DNA of 6,227 nt from UBA9647 sp035506075 (GTDB lineage: Bacteria > Bacteroidota > Ignavibacteria > UBA10030). Where the stretch lies: positions 1-6,227 of the forward strand of contig DATJQB010000216.1 in NCBI GenBank assembly GCA_035506075.1, written 5' to 3'. This document shows, one piece after another, positions 1-5,743 of the stretch. The notes beneath the pieces were generated by a model, which was not told where the DNA came from, did no database searches, and saw nothing but the letters and a program-made list of their open reading frames with translations. Made by a program: the position numbers and the translations under genes. Every line of letters begins with the position of its first letter. Positions within the stretch are counted from its first letter, which is position 1.

Positions 1-260
1 CCAACGTGCACGGTGAGTATCCAGACGCCGTCAAAGAGGTGGCCGCTGAGCTCAACGTCAAAGTGATCGATCTTACGAACCTTTCGTGCGAATTCTTCAG
101 CTCAAAGGGGCAGGAATACGTTTCGAGCCACTACTTCATGAATCTTCCCCCCGGGGCATTCCAGGCGTATCCAAACGGCCAGAAAGACAACACACATTTC
201 CAGCCTGAGGGGGCTCGTGAAGTTGCACGACTTGTGTTCAATGCGATGAGAAAAATGTAG
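1..260 (+). CDS. Rhamnogalacturonan acetylesterase-like SGNH/GDSL hydrolase, C-terminal fragment
   Basis: This is the 3' end of a gene that begins before the window. The frame is open from base 3 (AAC) to TAG at 258-260, about 85 residues, and the GTG at 6 is not a real start. The visible part reads like the end of a carbohydrate esterase family 12 (rhamnogalacturonan acetylesterase-like) protein: an opening 'HGEYPDAVKEVA', a 'VIDLT' strand, then 'KDNTHFQPEGA' followed by a final helix 'REVARLVFNAMRK'. In SGNH hydrolases the D-x-x-H block near the C-terminus supplies the catalytic Asp and His; here these are the Asp at 186-188 and the His at 195-197. The expected role is removal of acetyl groups from pectin-type polysaccharides, usually after export. 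The catalytic Ser and any signal peptide are outside the window. It could be another acetylesterase of the same fold; the family call is firm, the substrate is not. Confidence 0.8.
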   Translation, partial: NVHGEYPDAVKEVAAELNVKVIDLTNLSCEFFSSKGQEYVSSHYFMNLPPGAFQAYPNGQKDNTHFQPEGAREVARLVFNAMRKM

Positions 261-583
261 CACGAAACGGTTTCCCACCGTGTTGACCGGTGCCATCGCC
301 GTGTGTCCACGACATTATCGTGTTGATCTCCGACTGGATGCTCAGTGGCATTGTGACCGCGAGAGTCATCGGCAATTTCATGTCAGACATCCCGAAAGAA
401 ACCACCGTCAAAAGACCTTCTCCCAGGAAAATCTTTGTGTACGATGTTGAGACACGTGCTTGGGGGGGGCACGAATTCAGGAGTGCGGAGGCCGGACGGT
501 AGGACGTTTCATGAGTGGACACATTGTCGATGCCGCCCTTGCGTCCAATGATTGCCTTCCGAACTTCTCTCTTTCCCTCCGAC

Positions 584-594
584 TTTGTATATTG
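584..594 (+). promoter_or_regulatory. Candidate promoter -10 region for zwf
   Basis: TATATT at 588-593 lies within TTTGTATATTG and follows a pyrimidine-rich stretch (about 565-586). It is the most AT-rich short block between the esterase and zwf and is placed about 120 bases before the zwf start. No -35 hexamer is found at normal spacing, so the call rests on a -10-like element only. If it is real, the transcript would start near base 600 and carry a leader of about 110 bases. Confidence 0.22.
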
Positions 595-620
595 TCGTTA
601 CAGGCAGGCCTTCCTGGCGC

Positions 621-641
621 GCCCGTACCGGGCCGCCCGGT
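621..641 (+). promoter_or_regulatory. Overlapping GC-rich hairpins in the zwf leader
   Basis: Two perfect hairpins share the same central bases. GCCCG-TAC-CGGGC occupies 621-633, and ACCGGG-CCG-CCCGGT occupies 627-641. Because both use 627-633, only one can form at a time. They lie 73-93 bases before the zwf start codon. No U-run follows, so a simple terminator is unlikely. They could be a mutually exclusive leader structure, or simply a GC-rich stretch. The pairing is visible in the sequence; a function is not. Confidence 0.3.
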
Positions 642-713
642 GAACGAAATTGGCGGCAAGGGTGTTATGTATTCGGCTGAATTGACCAACGGTGGAAACC
701 AAGAATACAAAGG

Positions 714-2201
714 ATGAGCACAGTTATAGTCATATTTGGAGCAACGGGAGATCTGACGGCGCGTAAACTGCTGCCGGCACTCTACGTTAATTTTCAGAAG
801 AATCGCCTGCCGGATCATTGTCATGTCGTCGGGTATGGGCGCAAGCCATTGACAACCGAATCGTTTCGCGACAAGATGAAGGTGGCGATCCAACGGTTCG
901 CCGCTGATCAATTCAATGAGGAGGATTGGAGTGCTTTTGCCCCTCATCTGTTCTACCAGCAGGGTGAACTGGAAGGGGCGCAGTACTATCAGTCGCTCGG
1001 TCAACGGATCAAGGGGGTCGCGGGAAGTCCAGGCAACTGTCTTTTCTATATGGCGACTGCACCGGAATTCTACACCACGATCGTCGCCCATCTTGCTGAT
1101 GCGGGTCTTCTCACAGAGAGCGCACAGACCGGTTATCGGCGGTTGATCGTGGAAAAGCCATTCGGACGCGATCTTCCATCGGCGCTTGCCCTCAACAAGG
1201 AGCTTCACAACGCGTTGCAGGAGAATCAGATCTATCGCATCGATCATTACCTCGGCAAAGAGACTGTCCAGAACATGATCGTCTTCCGGTTCGGCAACGC
1301 GATTTTCGAGCCGCTCTGGAACAGGAACTACATCGACCACATTCAAATCACGGTAGCCGAAACGGTTGGTGTCGAGCACCGGGCCGGGTATTACGACACG
1401 GCAGGAGTGCTGAGGGACATGTTCCAGAATCATCTCCTGCAACTGCTCACGCTGGTCGCCATGGAACCGCCTGTTGCGTTTGAAGCGAACGCGTTGCGGA
1501 ATGAAAAGGTGAAGGTCCTCAGCGCCATCAGGGAGTTGTCTCCCGAACACTCCGCGATCGCGACGGTGCGCGGGCAGTATGAAGGGTATCGGCAGCAAGA
1601 GGGGGTGGCGGCGAATTCCAGCACGGAGACATTTGCAGCGCTGCGCGTGTTCGTGGACAATTGGCGGTGGCAGGGAGTTCCGTTCTACCTTCGTTCCGGC
1701 AAGATGATGAAGGACAAGGCCTCGGAGATCACGGTGCAGTTTCGCCGTCCGCCGACGCAGATTCTCGATACGCACGCAGGCAGAACAGAACTGTTTACAA
1801 ACAGGCTGACCATCTGCATTCAGCCGGACGAGGGGATTCACCTTCGGTTCATCGCCAAGGTGCCTGATCAGGGGATGGTGACCAGGCCGGTTGAAATGGA
1901 TTTCGACTTCCGTAACTCGTTCGGTGCCAAGGCGATTCCGGAGGCATATGAGCGGCTGCTGCTCGATGCGCTGAACGGAGACGCTTCACTCTTTGCCCGC
2001 AGCGACGAGATCGAACTCGCCTGGAATTTCATCGACGGAGTCAGGGCGGGTTGGGAAAGCGAACACGCTCCGCCTCTCCTGCAATACAAACCGCAGACGT
2101 GGGGTCCGGCTGCCGCCGATGAACTTCTCGGCCGAGACGGACGGTGGTGGGTACACAACAGCATCCTTCAACTTGGAGATCATCCGGAGCCTGAACTATG
2201 A
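714..2201 (+). CDS. zwf: Glucose-6-phosphate 1-dehydrogenase
   Basis: The enzyme oxidises glucose-6-phosphate to 6-phosphoglucono-1,5-lactone with NAD(P)+, the entry step of the oxidative pentose phosphate pathway in the cytoplasm. The 495-residue product has the normal family length. The N-terminal dinucleotide-binding motif GATGDLTARKLLPALY is at residues 9-24, and Arg43 after the second strand is compatible with NADP+. EKPFGRD is at 147-153. The substrate/catalytic motif RIDHYLGKE is at 175-183 and a second conserved His sits in 'DMFQNH' (His240). Asp177, His178, Lys182 and His240 fall at the same numbers as the key residues of the Leuconostoc mesenteroides enzyme. The ATG at 714 is chosen because it starts directly before the first beta strand. 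Its ribosome site is poor: AAAGG abuts the ATG, and GGTGGAAA at 691-698 is 15 bases away, unlike the good sites of neighbouring genes. The stop overlaps the next gene, pgl, as ATGA, which indicates one transcript and translational coupling. Confidence 0.98.
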   Translation: MSTVIVIFGATGDLTARKLLPALYVNFQKNRLPDHCHVVGYGRKPLTTESFRDKMKVAIQRFAADQFNEEDWSAFAPHLFYQQGELEGAQYYQSLGQRIKGVAGSPGNCLFYMATAPEFYTTIVAHLADAGLLTESAQTGYRRLIVEKPFGRDLPSALALNKELHNALQENQIYRIDHYLGKETVQNMIVFRFGNAIFEPLWNRNYIDHIQITVAETVGVEHRAGYYDTAGVLRDMFQNHLLQLLTLVAMEPPVAFEANALRNEKVKVLSAIRELSPEHSAIATVRGQYEGYRQQEGVAANSSTETFAALRVFVDNWRWQGVPFYLRSGKMMKDKASEITVQFRRPPTQILDTHAGRTELFTNRLTICIQPDEGIHLRFIAKVPDQGMVTRPVEMDFDFRNSFGAKAIPEAYERLLLDALNGDASLFARSDEIELAWNFIDGVRAGWESEHAPPLLQYKPQTWGPAAADELLGRDGRWWVHNSILQLGDHPEPEL

Positions 2202-2962
2202 GCATGGAACAAAGGCAGCCTGTCACAGTGTACAAGGACACCGCCGAGCTTGAGCAGAACGCCGCGGAAGAAATTGCGAGGGTTATGAAAACGGCCATCC
2301 AGGCGCGCGGCACATGCTTCGTCGTTTTGTCAGGGGGAGAGACGCCGAGACAGATCTACCGCCGCCTTGGACGTGAGCCGCTGAAAGATCAGATCGACTG
2401 GAGCAGGGTGCACCTCTTCTTCTCGGATGAGCGCTCGGTTCCGCCGAACGATTCTCAAAGCAACTACGGAATGGTGGAGCGGTCGCTGCTCTCATGGGTT
2501 TCCATTCCGCGCGAGCAGGTCCACCGCATCAAGGGAGAAATCAATCCACCCCTCGCTGCCGAGGAATATGAATCGGAGCTTCGAAACGCCTTCGGGAAGA
2601 GTGAGATGAAGTTTGATCTCGTGCTCCTTGGCATCGGCGAAGACGGCCACATGGCTTCCATGTTCCCGGGTATCAAAGTCCTCGACGAACAGACCGCATT
2701 CGTCCGCCCGGTCACCTCTCCGGGTCAGCCGCTCCAGCGCGTGACACTGACGTTTCCCATCATCAATGCCGCACGTGAAATTCTCTTCCTCGTCTCCGGG
2801 AAACGAAAGGCAGCAATTGTACAGCGCGTTCTCGGGACCGTCAAACCGACAAAAGATCTTCCGGCGACCATGGTTCGCCCGGCCGGGGGAATCCTCCGCT
2901 GGATGATTGATCACGATGCAGCGTCTCAGATCGATCCCACCACGGGCGTGGTACTGCACTGA
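2198..2962 (+). CDS. pgl: 6-phosphogluconolactonase
   Basis: The enzyme hydrolyses 6-phosphogluconolactone to 6-phosphogluconate, the step directly after Zwf. The product is 254 residues, normal for the DevB/SOL-type family (NagB-like fold). Landmarks in order: LSGGETP at 44-50 (phosphate-binding loop), DERSVPP at 77-83 with SNY at 88-90, GIGEDGHMASMFPG at 145-158 (His151 is the usual catalytic-site His), RVTLTFP at 181-187 and GKRKA at 201-205. In many relatives the 'DGH' is followed by Thr; here it is Met, probably a tolerated change. The start at 2198 overlaps the zwf stop by four bases and has GGAG at 2186-2189, 8 bases upstream. Met3 is an alternative start. Regulation is presumably shared with zwf. 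No gnd or other pentose phosphate gene is in view. Confidence 0.97.
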   Translation: MSMEQRQPVTVYKDTAELEQNAAEEIARVMKTAIQARGTCFVVLSGGETPRQIYRRLGREPLKDQIDWSRVHLFFSDERSVPPNDSQSNYGMVERSLLSWVSIPREQVHRIKGEINPPLAAEEYESELRNAFGKSEMKFDLVLLGIGEDGHMASMFPGIKVLDEQTAFVRPVTSPGQPLQRVTLTFPIINAAREILFLVSGKRKAAIVQRVLGTVKPTKDLPATMVRPAGGILRWMIDHDAASQIDPTTGVVLH

Positions 2963-3040
2963 CCAATCCGTTCGACCAGGAACGAGCACGGCAACGGTAG
3001 CTCCGAAATGATGCAGGCTCCGCTCGCAGGTCGATTGGTC
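2961..3040 (+). repeat. Inverted repeat in the pgl-DinB gap
   Basis: GACCAATC at 2961-2968, starting inside the pgl stop codon, is exactly complementary to GATTGGTC at 3033-3040. A second pair, CGACC at 2973-2977 and GGTCG at 3029-3033, lies just inside. The loop is long (more than 50 bases) and there is no T-run, so this is not a classic terminator. It may be a long-range stem at the end of the zwf-pgl message or a chance pairing. The rest of the gap to 3122 shows no gene and no clear promoter. Confidence 0.3.
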
Positions 3041-3122
3041 CGGCGCGTTCTGCGGAACCCGAACCCCGGCGGCGCTGTTGAAGAATGATCTTCCCGATCA
3101 CAAAGCAAGGGAACAAGCTTCC

Positions 3123-3647
3123 ATGCCAAACCCATCTCAGATTCGCCCCGATCCTTCCGAATACAACGAGTACTACGAGACGTATGTCAAGCTCGTACCG
3201 GAGAACGACATCGTTCATGCTCTTGCTCTCCAGGGGGAGCAGACGCTTTCTTATTTTCGCACGCTTCCTCCCGATGCCGGCGAGAAACGATACGCGCCTG
3301 GAAAATGGAGTGTGAAGGAAGTCGTCGGTCACGTGATCGATATTGAACGGCTGTTCGCTGCGCGGGCGCTCTTCTTTGCGCGCAACACTCCAGGGCCGCT
3401 TCCGGGCATCGAGCAGGATGACTGGATGAAACTTGCAGCCTTTGCTCATCGATCGCTCCCAGATCTTGCAGATGAGTTCGAATCCGTCCGACGAACGAGC
3501 CTCCATCTTTTCAGGCATCTGGATTTGGATTCGTGGATGAGGAAAGGAGTTGCGAGCGGCAAGGAATTCACTGTTCGCAGCATTTCCTACATTATTCTCG
3601 GTCACGAACGGCATCACGTTGCTATTCTCAAGAGCCGGTACAGCTGA
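3123..3647 (+). CDS. DinB-family (DinB_2-like) putative metal-dependent protein
   Basis: The 174-residue product matches the four-helix DinB/YfiT-like fold. Visible landmarks are 'APGKWSVKEVVGHVIDIER' at 58-76, with His70 on the second helix, 'PLPGIEQDDW' at 92-101, and 'LGHERHHVAIL' at 159-169, giving an HxxxH pair at 161 and 165. In the family three His residues hold a divalent metal; His70, His161 and His165 fit that triad. Members include thiol-transferase-like and DNA-damage-inducible proteins, but most have no proven reaction, and I cannot name a substrate. I choose the ATG at 3123: AAGGG at 3107-3111 lies 11 bases upstream. A TTG at 3078 in the same frame would add 15 poorly conserved residues. 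It lies 160 bases after pgl and 44 bases before the next gene on the same strand, so it may form an operon with the latter. Confidence 0.85.
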   Translation: MPNPSQIRPDPSEYNEYYETYVKLVPENDIVHALALQGEQTLSYFRTLPPDAGEKRYAPGKWSVKEVVGHVIDIERLFAARALFFARNTPGPLPGIEQDDWMKLAAFAHRSLPDLADEFESVRRTSLHLFRHLDLDSWMRKGVASGKEFTVRSISYIILGHERHHVAILKSRYS

Positions 3648-3691
3648 TCGACGAACGGACCGGCGAATCGCCCGATAACCGGAGATGGACC

Positions 3692-4150
3692 ATGGCAAAA
3701 AAGACAGTTCGATGGAAGAAAGGACGCGGGAAGCTCGGATTGTTGGCGCCGCTTCTTGGAAGCTGGACTGCGACGGCCAGACTGCCGGCCGGATACGGGG
3801 AAGTTCAATGCACCCGGTCGTTTTCACCCGTTCTCAATGGAACGTGCGTTCAGTTGCGTGCCGAATGGAAATTCACAAAAGGGGTCTACGAAGAAATTGC
3901 GTTTATCGGTGCTCACGACGGTCGGATTTCCTTCTGGTCCTTCACATCCGATGGCAGGCGATCTCAGGGAGTCCTCTCGGACGGGAGCGATGTGCATCCG
4001 GAGGCGATTGCCTTCGAAGCTCAGATGCCGGCAGGATTAGCACGCATGATCTACTGGCCGGGAGAGGAAGGGGGACTGAACTGGGCTGTTGAATCGAAAA
4101 CGAAGAAAGGCTGGAACCGCTTCACGGAGCATCACTACAAACCTGCGTAA
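3692..4150 (+). CDS. Hypothetical small calycin/lipocalin-like protein
   Basis: The 152-residue product has no family that I recognise with certainty. It opens with a basic stretch (MAKKTVRWKKGRGK), then 'LLAPLLGSWTATARL' at 18-31, where the G-x-W motif is typical of the first strand of calycin-type beta barrels. It continues as alternating strand-like segments: CTRSFSPVLNGTCVQLRAEW, then VYEEIAFIGAHDGRISFWSF, and ends with a W-x-R-F-x-E strand at 141-146. This pattern resembles DUF1579/lipocalin-like proteins that bind small hydrophobic ligands or have unknown roles. There is no signal peptide or membrane segment. The ATG at 3692 is chosen because GGAG at 3681-3684 lies 7 bases upstream. The frame stays open back to 3533, but that part overlaps the DinB gene and looks non-coding. 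It follows the DinB gene by 44 bases and converges with the aldo/keto reductase. Confidence 0.75.
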   Translation: MAKKTVRWKKGRGKLGLLAPLLGSWTATARLPAGYGEVQCTRSFSPVLNGTCVQLRAEWKFTKGVYEEIAFIGAHDGRISFWSFTSDGRRSQGVLSDGSDVHPEAIAFEAQMPAGLARMIYWPGEEGGLNWAVESKTKKGWNRFTEHHYKPA

Positions 4151-4171
4151 CTCAATCCCTTCCGCTGCAGA

Positions 4172-4187
4172 CGGTCACAACTGACCG
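4172..4187. terminator. Hairpin at the convergent gene junction
   Basis: CGGTCA-CAAC-TGACCG forms a perfect 6-bp stem with a 4-base loop. It lies 22 bases after the stop of the calycin-like gene (+) and overlaps the TGA stop of the aldo/keto reductase (minus, 4175-4177). The position between two convergent genes suits a shared terminator, but there is no T-run on either strand. It could act as a weak or factor-assisted terminator or as a 3'-end protecting stem. Confidence 0.35.
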
Positions 4188-5053
4188 ATCCAATGTTCAT
4201 CGTGCGCCCGGAATGTCTCTCGCAGCGTGGCGATGATTGTGTCGGGAAGTCTTCCACGGCCGATGGACTCGATATTCTTTTCAAGATGCAAGACATCGGT
4301 GGTGCCAACGATGCAGGAATCCACTCCCCAGATAAAGGCAGAAAAACGCAAGGCAACTTCGGGCCACGGCACCCCGAACTCCAGGTTCATCACCTTCCAT
4401 CGCTTCCAGTATTCCTCAGCGTATGTGCCCGAGGGACATTCGGTGTACCGCCACGGTGAATTCGCAACCGGCCGCTTCGCGATGATTCCCATCCCCCGCT
4501 GCTTTGCCATTGGAAGCATCCAATCGATCGATCGCTGATCGCAGATGTTGATGGAACATTGGAGACTTCTGAAACGATCAGCGTCCAATGCGAACCGGAG
4601 ATGTTCATTTTCTCCGGAGTACGCTGCCACGCGCACGATCCCTTGTTCGACCGACCGCTGCAGTGCGTCGACAACTTCCCCGCGCTCAAGCACGGCAACG
4701 GGGCAGGAATGCAGGTGGACAATGTCGAGATAGTCGGTCCGCAGCTTCTGCATCGCCTCACGAACTCCTGCCAGGACACAATCGTAAGTCCAGTCATTGT
4801 ATCCCGGAATGCCATATCCCACTTTCGTGGAAAGAACGATATCCTTCCGCCGGTGTGAAAGATATTTGCCGATTCTCTCCTCGGAGCGATCGTAGCCCCG
4901 GGCGGTATCGAAGAGGGTAATTCCAAGATCGACAGCGCGATTGAGCAGATTCTCTGCGGCCTTCTCGGAAAGTGATTCGTCCCCAAGGTGGCCCGTTCCC
5001 AGCCCAAGCGCGGAGACCCGGACACCGGTGGTACCGAAATCGCGAATCTCCAT
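4175..5053 (-). CDS. Aldo/keto reductase
   Basis: This is a cytoplasmic NADPH-dependent oxidoreductase of the AKR superfamily, reducing an aldehyde or ketone; the substrate cannot be read from the sequence. The 292-residue product has a normal length for a TIM-barrel AKR. Landmarks: 'TTGVRVSALGLGTG' at 8-21, 'GITLFDTARGYDRSEERIGKYL' at 44-65, 'STKVGYG' at 75-81, 'TDYLDIVHLHS' at 106-116 and 'CIVGTTDVLHLEKNIES' at 247-263. The catalytic tetrad is complete: Asp49, Tyr54, Lys77, His115. The usual 'GxSN' after strand 6 is replaced by 'AAYSGEN' (143-149), as I recall for one AKR subgroup. The ATG at 5051-5053 is supported by AAAGAGGAA (complement of 5061-5069), 7 bases upstream. The gene is monocistronic as far as can be seen: it converges with the + strand genes and is separated from the upstream PAS gene by 303 bases that carry heptamer arrays. 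Confidence 0.95.
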   Translation of the reverse strand: MEIRDFGTTGVRVSALGLGTGHLGDESLSEKAAENLLNRAVDLGITLFDTARGYDRSEERIGKYLSHRRKDIVLSTKVGYGIPGYNDWTYDCVLAGVREAMQKLRTDYLDIVHLHSCPVAVLERGEVVDALQRSVEQGIVRVAAYSGENEHLRFALDADRFRSLQCSINICDQRSIDWMLPMAKQRGMGIIAKRPVANSPWRYTECPSGTYAEEYWKRWKVMNLEFGVPWPEVALRFSAFIWGVDSCIVGTTDVLHLEKNIESIGRGRLPDTIIATLRETFRAHDEHWIGQL

Positions 5054-5069
5054 GAGGAACTTCCTCTTT
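5054..5069 (-). promoter_or_regulatory. Aldo/keto reductase ribosome binding site within a short inverted repeat
   Basis: On the minus strand the Shine-Dalgarno sequence AAAGAGGAA is followed at once by GTTCCTC and the ATG. GAGGA can pair with TCCTC across a 3-base loop (5054-5066), which would hide the ribosome site. The stem is only 5 bp and may simply melt. A TTGACA hexamer on the minus strand (5155-5160) lies upstream, but no -10 element is found at the right distance. Confidence 0.4.
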
Positions 5070-5107
5070 CTGATCCAACGACGGTGCGGAAGGCAAGCTG
5101 GAGGAGG

Positions 5108-5148
5108 TCATCAGGTTACAGCTGCATCGTCCCCCGCAATCCTGATGA
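5108..5148. promoter_or_regulatory. 8-bp inverted repeat upstream of the aldo/keto reductase
   Basis: TCATCAGG at 5108-5115 is exactly complementary to CCTGATGA at 5141-5148, with a 25-base spacer. It lies 55-95 bases before the reductase start. It is either an operator for a dimeric regulator or a stem in the 5' leader. The spacer contains CAGCTG and a run of five C. No regulator gene is adjacent, so the partner is unknown. Confidence 0.35.
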
Positions 5149-5169
5149 ACTTCTTGTCAACGTACTGCT

Positions 5170-5276
5170 CCATTACTTACTACTTACTACTCACTACTCA
5201 CTACTTACTACTCACTACTTACTACCTACTACTTGCCACACCCCTCCTTGCTACTTCACTACCCGCTACTCATTAT
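5170..5276. repeat. Degenerate 7-bp tandem array A (TTACTAC/TCACTAC)
   Basis: Eight consecutive heptamers run in strict 7-base register from 5177 to 5232: TTACTAC, TTACTAC, TCACTAC, TCACTAC, TTACTAC, TCACTAC, TTACTAC, CTACTAC. A weaker CCATTAC precedes them (5170-5176). After 5233 the array decays (TTGCCAC, then an irregular ACCCCTC), shifts by one base twice, and resumes as TTGCTAC (5248-5254), TCACTAC (5256-5262), CCGCTAC (5263-5269) and TCATTAT (5270-5276). The + strand has no G from 5168 to 5234. The array lies between the PAS gene and the aldo/keto reductase and encodes nothing plausible. It resembles the short tandemly repeated repetitive heptamers described in cyanobacteria in period only; the sequence differs. 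Confidence 0.9.
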
Positions 5277-5290
5277 TGCTTTTCGATTCA

Positions 5291-5353
5291 GTCTGTAGTC
5301 TGCCATCTGCGGTCTGTAATCTGCCACCTGCCATCTGCAGTCTGCCATCTGCA
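5291..5353. repeat. Degenerate 7-bp tandem array B (RTCTGCN)
   Basis: Nine uninterrupted heptamers occupy 63 bases: GTCTGTA, GTCTGCC, ATCTGCG, GTCTGTA, ATCTGCC, ACCTGCC, ATCTGCA, GTCTGCC, ATCTGCA. A tenth, decayed unit (ACCTCAC, 5354-5360) runs into the stop codon of the PAS gene (5357-5359). Variation is almost confined to unit positions 1, 2, 6 and 7, while CTG at positions 3-5 is invariant in all nine. The array starts 35 bases (five units) after 5256, so it is in register with the last part of array A even though the unit sequence differs. Confidence 0.9.
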
Positions 5354-5356
5354 ACC

Positions 5357-5704
5357 TCACCTGCTCTCCCTCACAAAGTGCGGCATTTCCGTTGGAATCG
5401 GCAGGGAAAGCTCGACGAGCCCGGCATACCGGCCGTTCTTGTACCATGGGGACTGATAAATCAACTTCTTGATCCCGGCTTTCTCTATCGTGTAGACGTT
5501 GGTCGAGCCTGCGCGAAGCAGTTCCTGAACCTTGGTCTTTGCGGGCTCGGGGTGGCAATCCAGCAGGTTTGTGCCGATCAGAGCAGTGCCCCCGTCGGCC
5601 GCGAATGTGGCAGCTGCGGCAGTGTTCATTGACAGGATCGTGCCGTGCTCATCGCATACTGTGATCGATGCGGGGAATTCATTGGTCCACGGTGCATCAG
5701 TCAT
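5357..5704 (-). CDS. Small stand-alone PAS domain protein
   Basis: The 115-residue product is essentially one PAS domain with no attached output module. It opens 'WTNEFPASITVCDEHGTILSMNTAAAATF' (6-34), the classic first strands of a PAS fold with the 'D.xG.I...N' pattern. It continues with 'ALIGTNLLDCHPEPAKTKVQELL' (41-63) and the closing strands 'VYTIEKAGIKKLIYQSPWYKNGRYAGLVELSLPIP' (70-104). Such proteins sense a small ligand, redox state or partner in the cytoplasm; the ligand here is unknown. Cys50-His51 in 'DCHPEP' could matter for ligand or cofactor binding, but that is speculation. The ATG at 5702-5704 has an excellent Shine-Dalgarno, GGGAGGAAG (complement of 5713-5721), 8 bases upstream. 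It starts 39 bases after the RND pump stop on the same strand and is probably co-transcribed with it. Its stop codon abuts heptamer array B. Confidence 0.85.
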   Translation of the reverse strand: MTDAPWTNEFPASITVCDEHGTILSMNTAAAATFAADGGTALIGTNLLDCHPEPAKTKVQELLRAGSTNVYTIEKAGIKKLIYQSPWYKNGRYAGLVELSLPIPTEMPHFVRESR

Positions 5705-5743
5705 TCTCGATTCTTCCTCCCGATTCCGGTTGATGTTCCGACG

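Larger units (their letters stand above)
261..713. other. Gene-free intergenic region between the esterase and zwf
   Basis: I see no convincing gene in these 453 bases. Open frames here are short, lack ribosome sites and resemble no family I recognise. The region holds small perfect hairpins just after the esterase stop: CACCG/CGGTG at 276-280 and 288-292 with a 7-base loop, and CACGA/TCGTG at 308-312 and 318-322 with a 5-base loop. Neither is followed by a T-run, so intrinsic termination is possible but unsupported. There is a run of eight G at 462-469. The last ~125 bases form the likely leader of zwf and are listed separately. A decayed gene cannot be excluded. Confidence 0.5.

Noticed and set aside
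290..717. Short + strand open frames in the gap before zwf (290-502 and 460-717)
   Set aside because: There is no ribosome site or family resemblance. One crosses the eight-G run and the GC hairpins and overlaps the zwf start.
477..1841. 454-residue open frame on the minus strand opposite zwf
   Set aside because: It is antisense to a certain zwf, resembles no family, is rich in Arg, Pro and His as expected for a mirror frame, and has no ribosome site. It stays open because of the codon use of zwf.
3078..3122. N-terminal extension of the DinB protein from a TTG at 3078
   Set aside because: The added residues do not look conserved, and the ATG at 3123 has a plausible ribosome site and a more usual start.
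2841..3827. 328-residue open frame on the minus strand
   Set aside because: It runs across the end of pgl, all of the DinB gene and the start of the calycin-like gene, all of which are supported on the + strand. Its translation has no recognisable domain.
5170..5353. CRISPR array
   Set aside because: The period is 7 bases with no spacers and no cas genes nearby.
4941..5632. Overlapping + strand open frames of 171 and 214 residues running through the heptamer arrays
   Set aside because: They are antisense to the aldo/keto reductase and PAS genes, and their middle is translated repeat (LLTTHYS-like). They are open only because the arrays lack stops on this strand.
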